Source: Eubacteriaceae bacterium (GTDB taxonomy: Bacteria; Bacillota; Clostridia; Lachnospirales; Lachnospiraceae). From it: DNA of 43,468 nt. This document shows positions 21,637 through 29,291 of this stretch, piece after piece. The stretch's first letter is position 1, and the number at the start of each line of letters is the position of its first letter. The position numbers and the translations under genes are program-made. The DNA lies in NCBI GenBank assembly GCA_910574015.1, contig CAJSYQ010000033.1, positions 1-43,468 on the forward strand, read 5' to 3'. The notes below the pieces were generated by a model, which searched no databases, was not told where the DNA came from, and saw only the letters and a list, made by a program, of their open reading frames with translations.

Positions 21637-22380
21637 ATGGATATTACATGTGAATTTTGCGGTTCTTATATCGACACGGATATGATTGGTAAACGTTGTC
21701 CAGTGTGTCGTAATACAATAAATTTAAGAACACAAGTTCAAAAAATCAGGCATGAAGTGAAAGAAAAAGAACAAACACAGCCTAAAAAATTGATCGGAAA
21801 TATTACTGATGGCTATATGTATGTTGATGCTGTAGACGCTATATCATATGCTGCGGAAGTCGCTTCGAGAAAGGAAAAAGAGAAAAAAGTAGAACTTGAT
21901 TTATCTCATTGTAGAGATGGGGTAAAAAGAATGCTTAATGACATGTTCGGAATTGGAGGAGATAATATGAACACTAACTATTCAGATATGTATAAAAAAG
22001 GCAGCCTATTTGGAATGAATGGATTGCGTATCAAAAATGTTATTTTTAACGAGCCAGCAACAGTTGTATATTGGGATGACGGAGACAAAACCGTTGTAAA
22101 ATGCGGAAAGGGAGAACAGTATGACCCTGAAAAAGGTTTGGCAATGGCAATTTCTAAAAAGGCTCTTGGAAATCGCGGAAATTATTTCAATGAATTTAAG
22201 AAGTGGCTGCCCAAAGAATCAACAGATGCCACTGAATATATATCTTTGAAGGATTTTGCCGAATCCAAGAATCTCAAAGCAGATTCAGTAAGAAAAGCAA
22301 TCAAAGCAGGTGCTTATCCAGAGGCAAAGAAAATTAAAGGAAAGTGGTATCTTCCATCGACACTTGGAAGGGAGGGTTAA
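21637..22380 (+). CDS. phage protein with zinc ribbon and C-terminal HTH
   Basis: 247 aa. N-terminal zinc site (CEFCGSYIDTD...CPVC), a central block FNEPATVVYWDDGDKTVVKC...DPEKGLAMAISKKALGN that recurs in Firmicutes phage proteins, and a C-terminal MerR/excisionase-like helix-turn-helix (SLKDFAESKNLKADSVRKAI...YPEAKKIKGKWYLPS). The central block alone often forms a stand-alone phage gene, so this is a fusion. DNA binding inferred. An internal GGAGGAGATAAT-ATG at 21967 could start that central part separately. Confidence 0.65.
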   Translation: MDITCEFCGSYIDTDMIGKRCPVCRNTINLRTQVQKIRHEVKEKEQTQPKKLIGNITDGYMYVDAVDAISYAAEVASRKEKEKKVELDLSHCRDGVKRMLNDMFGIGGDNMNTNYSDMYKKGSLFGMNGLRIKNVIFNEPATVVYWDDGDKTVVKCGKGEQYDPEKGLAMAISKKALGNRGNYFNEFKKWLPKESTDATEYISLKDFAESKNLKADSVRKAIKAGAYPEAKKIKGKWYLPSTLGREG

Positions 22381-22385
22381 ACAAA

Positions 22386-22655
22386 ATGCCCACAGAAGGA
22401 TTATCAAGATTATCTAAAAAATGCCGCGCGTGCCCGTTTGTTGATAAATGTGACCATAAAGAAATGGAAGCTTTGGCGTATTTATCAGAACCAATAATTA
22501 CTGCTCGTGCAGAATCGACGCAACAAGTTCTTCGGCAGACTGTAAGTCCTATTGTTGATAAGAATTTCCATACATTGATAAGGAGGTTAAGCTATGAGTT
22601 ATCAATACGACCAATACTTGGTCAAGCACAAAGAAAACGTGAAAAAGGGCTATGA
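22386..22655 (+). CDS. small cysteine-motif phage protein, 89 aa
   Basis: ATG22386 after GGGAGGG. The motif KKCRACPFVDKCDHKEMEALAYL near 11-33 holds three or four Cys/His ligands. The rest is helical. The last 62 bp overlap the next gene in another frame. Known as a recurrent unknown in Clostridia phages. Confidence 0.55.
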   Translation: MPTEGLSRLSKKCRACPFVDKCDHKEMEALAYLSEPIITARAESTQQVLRQTVSPIVDKNFHTLIRRLSYELSIRPILGQAQRKREKGL

Positions 22656-23487
22656 ATGGTTTTGTGCATATCTCCCAGAATTGGTAAAAGATGTTCCTAA
22701 TCTGGAATGGCAGGTGTGTTTTGCTCATGACCAGTCAAAGTCCGAGGCGGATGAATATGAGGCGTACGATGCATATTTCTATGGCAACAATAAATCCTAT
22801 CAAGTTATGCAGGATTATAGAAAAGCATGGCTTCTACATCTTCATAGAAACCCACATCACTGGCAACATTGGATTCTTATTAACGATGACCCGAAAGAAG
22901 GCGAAATTGTCTTAGATATGCCTTACAATTATATTCTTGAAATGATTTGTGATTGGTGGGCTTTCAGTTGGCAGAAGGGTAATCTTTATGAGGTGTTTGC
23001 ATGGTATGATGAACATAGCCAATACATGAAGTTGAGTGACAATACTCGGAAAACTGTGGAAGATATTCTGAATAAAATCAAACAGAAACTTTCAAAAGCA
23101 ACATCCGAACTTATGCATCATGGAATAAAAGGACAAAAGTGGGGTGTAAGACGTACTGCGGAACAGTTGGCACATGACCGATATTCTATAGAGGCGTGTC
23201 TTAATAAGAAGAAAATAGAAACACCAAATGGGGTATCGGTTACACATATTTCTAAACATGCATTGGACCGGGCTGAAGAACTAACTCGCCAGGTTACAGC
23301 AAAAGAAATAGAAAGTGCGTTGACTAAACCAATCCATATTGATAAAATATCAGTAAAAAACAATGGGAGAAGTCAACGATTTATAGGTAATGATGCAACT
23401 GTAAATGTTAATCCAGACACCGGTAATATAATAACAGTTTGGAAGACTGGAAAGAAAGCAAGAAAAAGATATTTGAAGGAGGAGTAA
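22594..23487 (+). CDS. DUF5662 protein fused to a tag motif and a BECR-type nuclease-like domain
   Basis: 297 aa. Residues 1-160 resemble DUF5662 (HDQSKSEADEYEAYDAYFYG, HRNPHHWQHW, DMPYNYILEMICDWWAFSW), with His/Asp clusters suggesting a metal-dependent site. Near 173-184 is the motif HHGIKGQKWGVRR, also found at the start of the protein at 36459. The rest (ISKHALDRAEEL...AIESAL-like, RFIGNDATVNVNPDTGNIITVWKTG) resembles BECR/RelE-barnase-like RNase domains of phage proteins. It may be a virion-carried effector. AAGGAGG ribosome site. Confidence 0.65.
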   Translation: MSYQYDQYLVKHKENVKKGYEWFCAYLPELVKDVPNLEWQVCFAHDQSKSEADEYEAYDAYFYGNNKSYQVMQDYRKAWLLHLHRNPHHWQHWILINDDPKEGEIVLDMPYNYILEMICDWWAFSWQKGNLYEVFAWYDEHSQYMKLSDNTRKTVEDILNKIKQKLSKATSELMHHGIKGQKWGVRRTAEQLAHDRYSIEACLNKKKIETPNGVSVTHISKHALDRAEELTRQVTAKEIESALTKPIHIDKISVKNNGRSQRFIGNDATVNVNPDTGNIITVWKTGKKARKRYLKEE

Positions 23488-23491
23488 GAAT

Positions 23492-23683
23492 ATGTTCACC
23501 GAACAAGAAATTACACTGATGAAGTCTCTTGGGTTGGATTGTGATTTTAATAATCTATCTGAAGATGATGATTACTGGGCTGATATTGAGGATACAGTTG
23601 CAAACGCATTAGAGTTTGATGCAAATGACGAACCGCTTCCGATAACGCTTGTTTGTGAGGCTATTCTCGATAAGATACCGTAA
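23492..23683 (+). CDS. small acidic protein, 63 aa
   Basis: Starts MFTEQEITLMKSLGLDCDFN and is strongly acidic through the middle (LSEDDDYWADIEDTV). It follows the toxin-like fusion by 4 bp with a shared GGAGG ribosome site. The size, acidity and coupling would suit an immunity protein for the preceding nuclease-like domain. No family recognised. Confidence 0.5.
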   Translation: MFTEQEITLMKSLGLDCDFNNLSEDDDYWADIEDTVANALEFDANDEPLPITLVCEAILDKIP

Positions 23684-23704
23684 GGAACCATATAGAAAGT
23701 TATA

Positions 23705-23735
23705 AGGAGCTTGGAGAAATCCAGGCTCTTTTTAT
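23705..23735 (+). terminator. intrinsic terminator
   Basis: Ten-pair stem AGGAGCTTGG / CCAGGCTCTT around AGAAAT, then TTTTTATATTT. Confidence 0.75.
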
Positions 23736-23758
23736 ATTTGTCAGAAAGGAGAATTAGA

Positions 23759-24112
23759 ATGAGTGATATTGGTAAAAAACAACCAAAAGAATATAGTGAC
23801 CGTTTTGATGAGCTGCGCCAGAACCGCGTGGCTCTTTCCTATTATAAGTACGGTACGGCAGCAGACAACTTTGGTATGGGATTGGTAAATGCTTTGGATT
23901 CGCACGATTTGTGTATCAAAAAGTATTTGGCTACTGGAAATACAGAGTATCTTTGTGATGCTGCAAACTATCTTATGTTTGAATTTATGTATCCACAGAA
24001 AGAAGGAGCATATTTCAGAGCAACAGATTCAGGAGAGAGTGCGGGTGTGGCAGGTACTCCAGTTGTAGAATTAGGTAGAGATAAACACTTTGAAAGTATT
24101 ACTAATGTGTAG
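23759..24112 (+). CDS. phage protein of unknown function, 117 aa
   Basis: ATG23759 (GAAAGGAGAATTAGA). The upstream frame runs through the terminator and is rejected. It contains RFDELRQNRVALSYYKYG, NALDSHDLCIKKYLATGNTEYLCDAANYLMFEFM and a C-terminal TDSGESAGVAGTPV. Helical and soluble. The block is familiar from Firmicutes phages without a known role. Confidence 0.6.
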   Translation: MSDIGKKQPKEYSDRFDELRQNRVALSYYKYGTAADNFGMGLVNALDSHDLCIKKYLATGNTEYLCDAANYLMFEFMYPQKEGAYFRATDSGESAGVAGTPVVELGRDKHFESITNV

Positions 24113-24125
24113 ACTGGAGGGAATT

Positions 24126-24443
24126 ATGAATTGTGCAACAAATATAAATCAATATCATTATGATATAGGATTTCAAGATGGATACATGGCTTGCATAAAT
24201 GAGTACAAAAAGAAAGCGAAGAAGCATAGAGAACAACAAATAAAAGCAAGAGAAAGATTTTTATATTTTCTCAAACAGAAGTTGCTTGGAGTCGTGGCTC
24301 TTGTGCTAACTGTGGTTTTCACTTGGTTATTAGATGGAGATGCAACCGTTGGGATGATTATGATTCCATTAGGGCTGGTATTGATATTTAGTAATAAGCC
24401 AATTGTATATGGTAAGTATTACTGGGAACAGGAGGAATACTGA
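24126..24443 (+). CDS. small membrane protein with N-terminal helix, 105 aa
   Basis: ATG24126 after GGAGGG. Basic coiled N-terminal half (NEYKKKAKKHREQQIKARER), then two membrane helices (LLGVVALVLTVVFTWLL and TVGMIMIPLGLVLIF). N-terminal domain predicted cytoplasmic. Unknown function. Confidence 0.6.
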   Translation: MNCATNINQYHYDIGFQDGYMACINEYKKKAKKHREQQIKARERFLYFLKQKLLGVVALVLTVVFTWLLDGDATVGMIMIPLGLVLIFSNKPIVYGKYYWEQEEY

Positions 24444-24445
24444 GA

Positions 24446-24619
24446 ATGACACTATATATTTCTTTATCTGAGCAAGATATAGATAAATTGAGGAGCGGAG
24501 ATGAAGTTAAGATAACTCCTCCTCAGAATTGTACTTATGATAATTGTCAAGGTGTGATTATGTTAAGTGAAGAAGCTTTTAATAAAAAGTTTCAGAAAGG
24601 AGAAAAGGATAATGATTAA
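24446..24619 (+). CDS. 57-aa protein, unknown function
   Basis: Starts MTLYISLSEQDIDKLRSGDE. A beta-rich start (VKITPPQNCT) and an amphipathic C-terminus. GGAGGAATACTGAGA ribosome site. It overlaps the next gene by 8 bp (ATGATTAA), a typical coupling. Confidence 0.55.
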   Translation: MTLYISLSEQDIDKLRSGDEVKITPPQNCTYDNCQGVIMLSEEAFNKKFQKGEKDND

Positions 24620-25403
24620 AATAGAAAATGTAACTATTCATGGTCTGGAAGAAACTATTAGAGGTATGCGTAACCCAATGAATAGTTGGGATAAGTCTGA
24701 TAGTGGTATCTGTGGCGGGGGAGATGCTCATATTGGATGTGATAATTGTTGCGAGCATGACTGCGGACATTCTTTTGATGGAGATTTTCATGTTGGGAAA
24801 GCAGACCACGAACTTATGATGAAATTGGCAGCAGGTGGACCGGTTCATGCAAAGTATCGTCGGATGATTACAGTATATGTAGATATCACTGCTCCGCTTT
24901 ACTGGTGGAAGGAGTTTGATACATACAAGGTTGGTACCGTTGCTAATTCATGTTCTACGATGCATAAGATTCATTCTAAGGAATTTACATTGGAGGATTT
25001 TTCCTGTGAGCACTTATTGAATTTCATAAACCACAATAAGGATGAAAGACTCACACCATCTATTGAGTTGGGTTGTGGAGAGTGTAAATTCTCTCCTTAT
25101 GGCATTCTCGAACTTACTGTGAATATGTTGAACGTATGTAGAGAAAAATATTTGACAGCATTGAAAACTGAAGAAGAAACCGGCTTTTCAGCAAAAGATA
25201 TTTGGTGGCAGATGATTCAGCTCCTTCCAAGTTCTTATAACCAAAAACGGACAGTTATGCTGAACTATGAGGTGCTTGTCGGGATTTATCGCTGGCGTAA
25301 AGAACATAAGTTGGATGAGTGGCGTGAGTTCTGCCAGTGGATTGAACAATTGCCATATAGCGAGATTATTACTTACAGTACGAAAGGAGAAGAAAATGCT
25401 TAA
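24612..25403 (+). CDS. phage protein, possibly ThyX-like
   Basis: 263 aa from ATG24612, inside the last codons of the previous gene. Cysteine/histidine-rich insertion near 28-55 (CGGGDAHIGCDNCCEHDCG), then AAGGPVHAKYRRMITVYVDITAPLYWW and WKEFDTYKVGTVANSCSTMHKIH, which recall the substrate and FAD-binding helices of flavin-dependent thymidylate synthase ThyX. The usual RHR...S motif is not clearly present, so activity is uncertain. Location next to NrdD supports nucleotide metabolism. Confidence 0.45.
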   Translation: MIKIENVTIHGLEETIRGMRNPMNSWDKSDSGICGGGDAHIGCDNCCEHDCGHSFDGDFHVGKADHELMMKLAAGGPVHAKYRRMITVYVDITAPLYWWKEFDTYKVGTVANSCSTMHKIHSKEFTLEDFSCEHLLNFINHNKDERLTPSIELGCGECKFSPYGILELTVNMLNVCREKYLTALKTEEETGFSAKDIWWQMIQLLPSSYNQKRTVMLNYEVLVGIYRWRKEHKLDEWREFCQWIEQLPYSEIITYSTKGEENA

Positions 25404-25620
25404 ACTTTTAACAGACTGTGATAAATGCATACACAAACGGACATGTAAATACTATAATCACCCAAAGCAAGCCATGGATAAATTGAAAGATACCACTTAT
25501 GGTAATGGACCAAATGATGACTATGGGTGGGACGTAATGATGGAACACGAACACGTAGACGTTTCTTTCTCTCGCCCGGATTACGAGAAGCAAAAACCAA
25601 TTCCTAAAGGATTTGCGTAA
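25396..25620 (+). CDS. small cysteine-containing protein, 74 aa
   Basis: Starts MLKLLTDCDKCIHKRTCKYY: four N-terminal cysteines spaced CxxC...C, likely a zinc site, then an acidic tail with DYGWDVMMEHEHVDVSFS. Starts 8 bp inside the preceding gene (GAAAGGAGAAGAAA). Function unknown. Confidence 0.55.
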   Translation: MLKLLTDCDKCIHKRTCKYYNHPKQAMDKLKDTTYGNGPNDDYGWDVMMEHEHVDVSFSRPDYEKQKPIPKGFA

Positions 25621-25645
25621 AATCTAATAAATTGGAGGTGTAAAA

Positions 25646-27823
25646 TTGATTAGCAAAATTATAAAGCGGGACGGAACAGAAGTTGACTTCGATTCGGAAA
25701 AGATATTTAATGCAATATCCAAAGCAAATATTGAGGTTGACGAGGAGGAACAGCTTAACAGCGATAACATCAGTTCTGTTACCAATTCTGTAATTGGTAT
25801 TCTGGATAAATTTAGCAGAGCCGTTGAAGTTGAGGAAATTCAGGAAATTGTAGAAACGGAACTTATGCGTTACGGAGCATACGAAGTTGCCAAAGCGTAT
25901 ATTCGTTATCGTTATGACCATAAATTAAAACGAGAAATAAATACTGATAAGCAGATTATGTCTCTTGTTGAGTATGTAAACGAATCAGTTAAACAGGAAA
26001 ACAGCAACAAAAATCCTGAGATTATACCAACGCAGCGGGACTATATCGCAGGTGAGATTTCAAAAGATATTACAATGAGAAAGTTGCTGCCAGAAACTGT
26101 TGTAAAGGCTCATAATGATGGTCTGATTCATTTTCATGACGCTGATTATTTTATTCAGCATTCGCATAATTGTGACTTGGTAAATCTGGAGGACATGTTG
26201 CAGAATGGTACGGTTATATCTGGAACACTCATTGAAAAGCCACATACATTCAGTACAGCATGTAATATCGCTACTCAAATCATAGCACAGGTTGCCAGTT
26301 CCCAGTATGGCGGTCAATCTATAAGCCTGGCTCATCTGGCTCCATTTGTAGATGATACGAGAAAGCGTTTTAAGCAGAAAAATAGCCAATTATTATCATT
26401 TATGCCGGAAAACAATTACGATGAGTTTATTGAACATCTTGTGTATGAGGATATCAAAAAAGGAGTTCAGACAATACAGTATCAAGTTGTAACTCTGATG
26501 ACTACTAATGGACAGGCTCCCTTTATCACGGTTTATATGGATATTAACGAGGCTGAGAATGAGCAGGAGCAGGCAGACTTGGCAGTTATAATTGAAGAAG
26601 TTCTCAAACAGAGAATGGAGGGGGTTAAGAACGAAACCGGGGCTTGGATTACTCCAGCATTTCCTAAACTGATATATGCTTTGGATGAGAATAATGCCTA
26701 TCTTGGTTCTGAGTATTATTATTTGACAGAACTTGCTGCGAAATGTACCGCAAAGAGGATGGTTCCGGATTATATTTCAAACAAAATCGAGCGGCAGTTG
26801 AAAAATGGTGATACATATACCTGTATGGGATGCCGTTCATTTCTTACTCCCGACCGTACTACAGAGAACTATTCCAAATGTAAAAATTGGGAACCTGGTC
26901 ACAAATACTACGGACGCTTCAATCAGGGAGTTGTAACTATCAATTTACCAGACGTAGCATTAAGTTCTCATGGAGACTTTGATAGGTTTGAGAATATTCT
27001 GAAAGACCGGCTGGATAATATCTGTTACCCTGCCTTGATGGCACGTCACAATCGGTTGAAAGGGACTCTGTCAAATGTTGCTCCGATTCTTTGGCAATAT
27101 GGGGCGTTGGCAAGACTGGATAAAAACGAGACTATAGATACTCTCTTATATAATGGGTATTCCACAATTAGCCTTGGGTATGCTGGTTTGTATGAATGTG
27201 TTAAGTACATGACTGGTGAGTCGCACACAGCAGGAGGTAAGGAATTTGCTCTTTATGTGATGCAGACACTCAACGATTATTGTACCAAATGGAAAGAAGA
27301 GACCAATATTGACTTCTCCTTGTACGGCACTCCGTTAGAGAGCACAACTTATAAATTTGCCAAGTGCTTACAAAAACGTTTTGGGATTATTCCCGGAGTT
27401 ACTGATAAGAACTACATTACAAACAGTTACCATGTTCATGTGACAGAACCGATTGATGCTTTCACAAAGCTTTCATTTGAATCTGAGTTTCAGGCATTGA
27501 GTCCTGGTGGAGCTATCAGTTATATTGAAGTTCCAAATATGAATCACAATATTCCAGCAGTCATATCGGTTATTCAGTATATATATGAAAACATTATGTA
27601 TGCTGAATTAAATACAAGGAGCGATTACTGTCAGGTATGTGGTTTTGAGGGAGAGGTTCAGATTGTACGTGATAACGGAAAACTTGTTTGGGAATGTCCG
27701 ATATGTAAAAATCGTGACCAAAATAAATTAAATGTCGCACGTCGGACATGCGGATACATCGGCACTAACTTCTGGAATCAAGGAAGAACACAGGAGATTT
27801 CAGAAAGGGTGCTGCATTTATGA
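25646..27823 (+). CDS. nrdD: anaerobic ribonucleoside-triphosphate reductase (class III)
   Basis: 725 aa, TTG start at 25646 with GGAGGTGTAAAA ribosome site. N-terminal ATP-cone (ISKIIKRDGTEVDFDSEKIF), HFHDADYFIQHSHNCDLVN, active-site CMGCRSFL, C-terminal zinc site (CQVCGFEG...CPICKNRD) and the glycyl radical site RTCGYIG (Gly near 703). It reduces NTPs to dNTPs under strict anoxia and needs NrdG to form the radical. No NrdG is seen in the window, so host NrdG is probably used. It fits a strict-anaerobe host. Confidence 0.95.
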   Translation: MISKIIKRDGTEVDFDSEKIFNAISKANIEVDEEEQLNSDNISSVTNSVIGILDKFSRAVEVEEIQEIVETELMRYGAYEVAKAYIRYRYDHKLKREINTDKQIMSLVEYVNESVKQENSNKNPEIIPTQRDYIAGEISKDITMRKLLPETVVKAHNDGLIHFHDADYFIQHSHNCDLVNLEDMLQNGTVISGTLIEKPHTFSTACNIATQIIAQVASSQYGGQSISLAHLAPFVDDTRKRFKQKNSQLLSFMPENNYDEFIEHLVYEDIKKGVQTIQYQVVTLMTTNGQAPFITVYMDINEAENEQEQADLAVIIEEVLKQRMEGVKNETGAWITPAFPKLIYALDENNAYLGSEYYYLTELAAKCTAKRMVPDYISNKIERQLKNGDTYTCMGCRSFLTPDRTTENYSKCKNWEPGHKYYGRFNQGVVTINLPDVALSSHGDFDRFENILKDRLDNICYPALMARHNRLKGTLSNVAPILWQYGALARLDKNETIDTLLYNGYSTISLGYAGLYECVKYMTGESHTAGGKEFALYVMQTLNDYCTKWKEETNIDFSLYGTPLESTTYKFAKCLQKRFGIIPGVTDKNYITNSYHVHVTEPIDAFTKLSFESEFQALSPGGAISYIEVPNMNHNIPAVISVIQYIYENIMYAELNTRSDYCQVCGFEGEVQIVRDNGKLVWECPICKNRDQNKLNVARRTCGYIGTNFWNQGRTQEISERVLHL

Positions 27824-27838
27824 TTGGAGGTGATATAT

Positions 27839-28042
27839 TTGGCACGAGATGATGATATAAGAAAAAATGCATCTGGATATTCTGACCCGACAGCTTATCA
27901 GGCTATTAAAAATATTGAGAATGAGGATGATAAGTTTCATAAATTACTGGACACTATTTTCAATATTTGTGAGTTATCTGGATTTCATTTGGAGGAGCGA
28001 ATTGTTTTGAAAGATAAAAATACAGGAAAGGTATATAGGTGA
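27839..28042 (+). CDS. 67-aa phage protein, unknown function
   Basis: TTG start at 27839, 6 nt after GGAGGTGA. Contains ASGYSDPTAYQAIKNIENED, a block common in Firmicutes phage proteins, and FHLEERIVLKDKNTGKVYR. The ribosome site overlaps the end of nrdD. Helical, soluble. Confidence 0.55.
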   Translation: MARDDDIRKNASGYSDPTAYQAIKNIENEDDKFHKLLDTIFNICELSGFHLEERIVLKDKNTGKVYR

Positions 28043-28047
28043 TATTT

Positions 28048-28482
28048 ATGGGTTATAAAAGACATTCATTTGCATTCGTGGATGGCTCATATAATGCTGA
28101 GACACATACATATGGATGGGGCGGATTCCTGATTGATAAATTTGGGCACAAACATATTCTTCAGGGTTCTGGAAACAAGGTTGCACTTAGTAAGATGCGT
28201 AATGTGGCGGGCGAAATTCTTGGAGCCAGCGATGCCATACAGACTGCCTTAAAACTTGGCATGAAAGAACTGACCATTTATTATGATTACGAGGGAATCG
28301 AAAAATGGATTACAGGTAAATGGTGTGCGAGGAAAAAGGAAACTAAGCAATATGTGGCGTTAGCAGAATCTGCAATTAAGAACGGATTAAAATTATATTT
28401 CAAACATGTAAAAGCTCATACTGGGATTCCGTTCAATGAAGAAGCTGATAACCTGGCAAAGAAATCTGTAGGATTGGGGTGA
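28048..28482 (+). CDS. rnhA: ribonuclease HI
   Basis: 144 aa. Catalytic acidic residues are visible: FVDGSYN (Asp12), NVAGEILGA (Glu), YYDYEGIEKW (Asp), and KAHTGIPFNEEADNLAKK with the final Asp. It degrades RNA in RNA-DNA hybrids, here likely primers made by the phage primase. Starts 5 bp after the previous stop. Confidence 0.88.
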   Translation: MGYKRHSFAFVDGSYNAETHTYGWGGFLIDKFGHKHILQGSGNKVALSKMRNVAGEILGASDAIQTALKLGMKELTIYYDYEGIEKWITGKWCARKKETKQYVALAESAIKNGLKLYFKHVKAHTGIPFNEEADNLAKKSVGLG

Positions 28483-28487
28483 TATCT

Positions 28488-28754
28488 ATGAATATGTACC
28501 TGTTGGTAGACGAAATGAGCAAGGCTCTTGATATTCTTGGTGAAGGTTTACAAAATGTTGCCAAAACTTTAAGAAAACTGATTGAGTGTTTTTGTGAAGA
28601 AAGAGAGGAAGAGAAATCAACTGTTTCTTCTCCTAAGCAGTATGGAATATTGTTAAAAAATGTTTCCAGTAACCGCACAAAATCATTCTACAGACAGCCC
28701 TATGTACAAGTTCCAAGACATTTGGCATATCAAAAAAGACATTACCAGAGCTGA
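28488..28754 (+). CDS. small basic protein, 88 aa, unknown function
   Basis: Starts MNMYLLVDEMSKALDILGEG, a helical N-terminus, acidic CEEREEEKS middle, and a basic Tyr/Arg C-terminus (RTKSFYRQPYVQVPRHLAYQKRHYQS). GGGGTGATATCT ribosome site is moderate. It is the last gene before the 530-bp intergenic region. Confidence 0.5.
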   Translation: MNMYLLVDEMSKALDILGEGLQNVAKTLRKLIECFCEEREEEKSTVSSPKQYGILLKNVSSNRTKSFYRQPYVQVPRHLAYQKRHYQS

Positions 28755-28758
28755 TTTA

Positions 28759-29041
28759 GCCCACTTTTATATTTGAGGAAAGTGGTCACGCCCGGTTTTG
28801 GCTGAAAAAATGGTGTGTATTTGCTGAAATTTTATGTGACTTTGGAGAATTTTACGGACGGAAATACCAAAATCTTGGTCAAATGCCCACTCTTCGCCCA
28901 GTTTTAAAACCCAAAAGTGGGCTATAAAAATGCCGTATTTACGGGCTTTGTGAGGGTTTCGCCCACTTTCCCACTTATTTTTCTATTTAATTGTGAGTAA
29001 AAAAATTAAATATATAAAGAAATAGGGCAAATAAAAGTGGG
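28759..29041. repeat. cluster of short GCCCACTTTT repeats in both orientations
   Basis: Forward copies at 28759-28768 (perfect), 28885-28894 and 28896-28905 (one change each), and 28961-28970 followed by CCCACTT to 28976. Inverted copies AAAGTGGTC at 28779-28787, AAAAGTGGGC at 28913-28922 and AAAAGTGGG at 29033-29041. Spacing is irregular, so it is not CRISPR. The region has no gene. It could be an iteron-like replication or regulator-binding cluster, or an RNA able to form alternative hairpins. Confidence 0.6.
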
Positions 29042-29087
29042 TTTCTGGGCGTAAGGTATATTTTTCGTTTTCTTTTCCAACCAAGTA

Positions 29088-29096
29088 TGGTATACT
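29088..29096 (+). promoter_or_regulatory. extended -10 promoter of the structured RNA
   Basis: TGG-TATACT at 29088-29096 with a T-rich upstream element and no good -35. Predicted start is within a few bases of 29102, exactly where the RNA's closing stem begins. Confidence 0.5.
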
Positions 29097-29101
29097 TAAT
29101 A

Positions 29102-29259
29102 TGCGACACAATTCTATATTTTATCACACTCAGGGAATATTACTTCGGTAAAAAGTGTATTCTCTACATAATCACGCCTTGAGTGTTGATGGAATTGTGT
29201 CGCAACAATGAGAGAGATTCACTTTTTCGGTGCGTCTCTTCATTGGGGGCGCACTTTTT
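29102..29259 (+). ncRNA. candidate structured RNA with 13-bp closing stem and terminator
   Basis: Arms 29102-29114 (TGCGACACAATTC) and 29192-29204 pair perfectly. Inside, ATCACACTCA and TGAGTGTTGAT pair with one bulge, and TTAC-TTCG-GTAA forms a UUCG hairpin within GAATA...TATTC. Downstream, CAATGAGAGA can pair with TCTCTTCATTG (one bulge), or GTGCG with CGCAC followed by TTTTT, giving mutually exclusive hairpins. No ORF crosses it. It may be a stand-alone RNA or a leader of the gene at 29292. Confidence 0.6.
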
Positions 29260-29291
29260 ATTTTGTGGATTTTCTGATTGGAGGATAATAA

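Noticed and set aside
28759-29041. CRISPR array
   Set aside because: The repeated word is only about 10 bp, irregularly spaced and in both orientations, and no cas genes are present.
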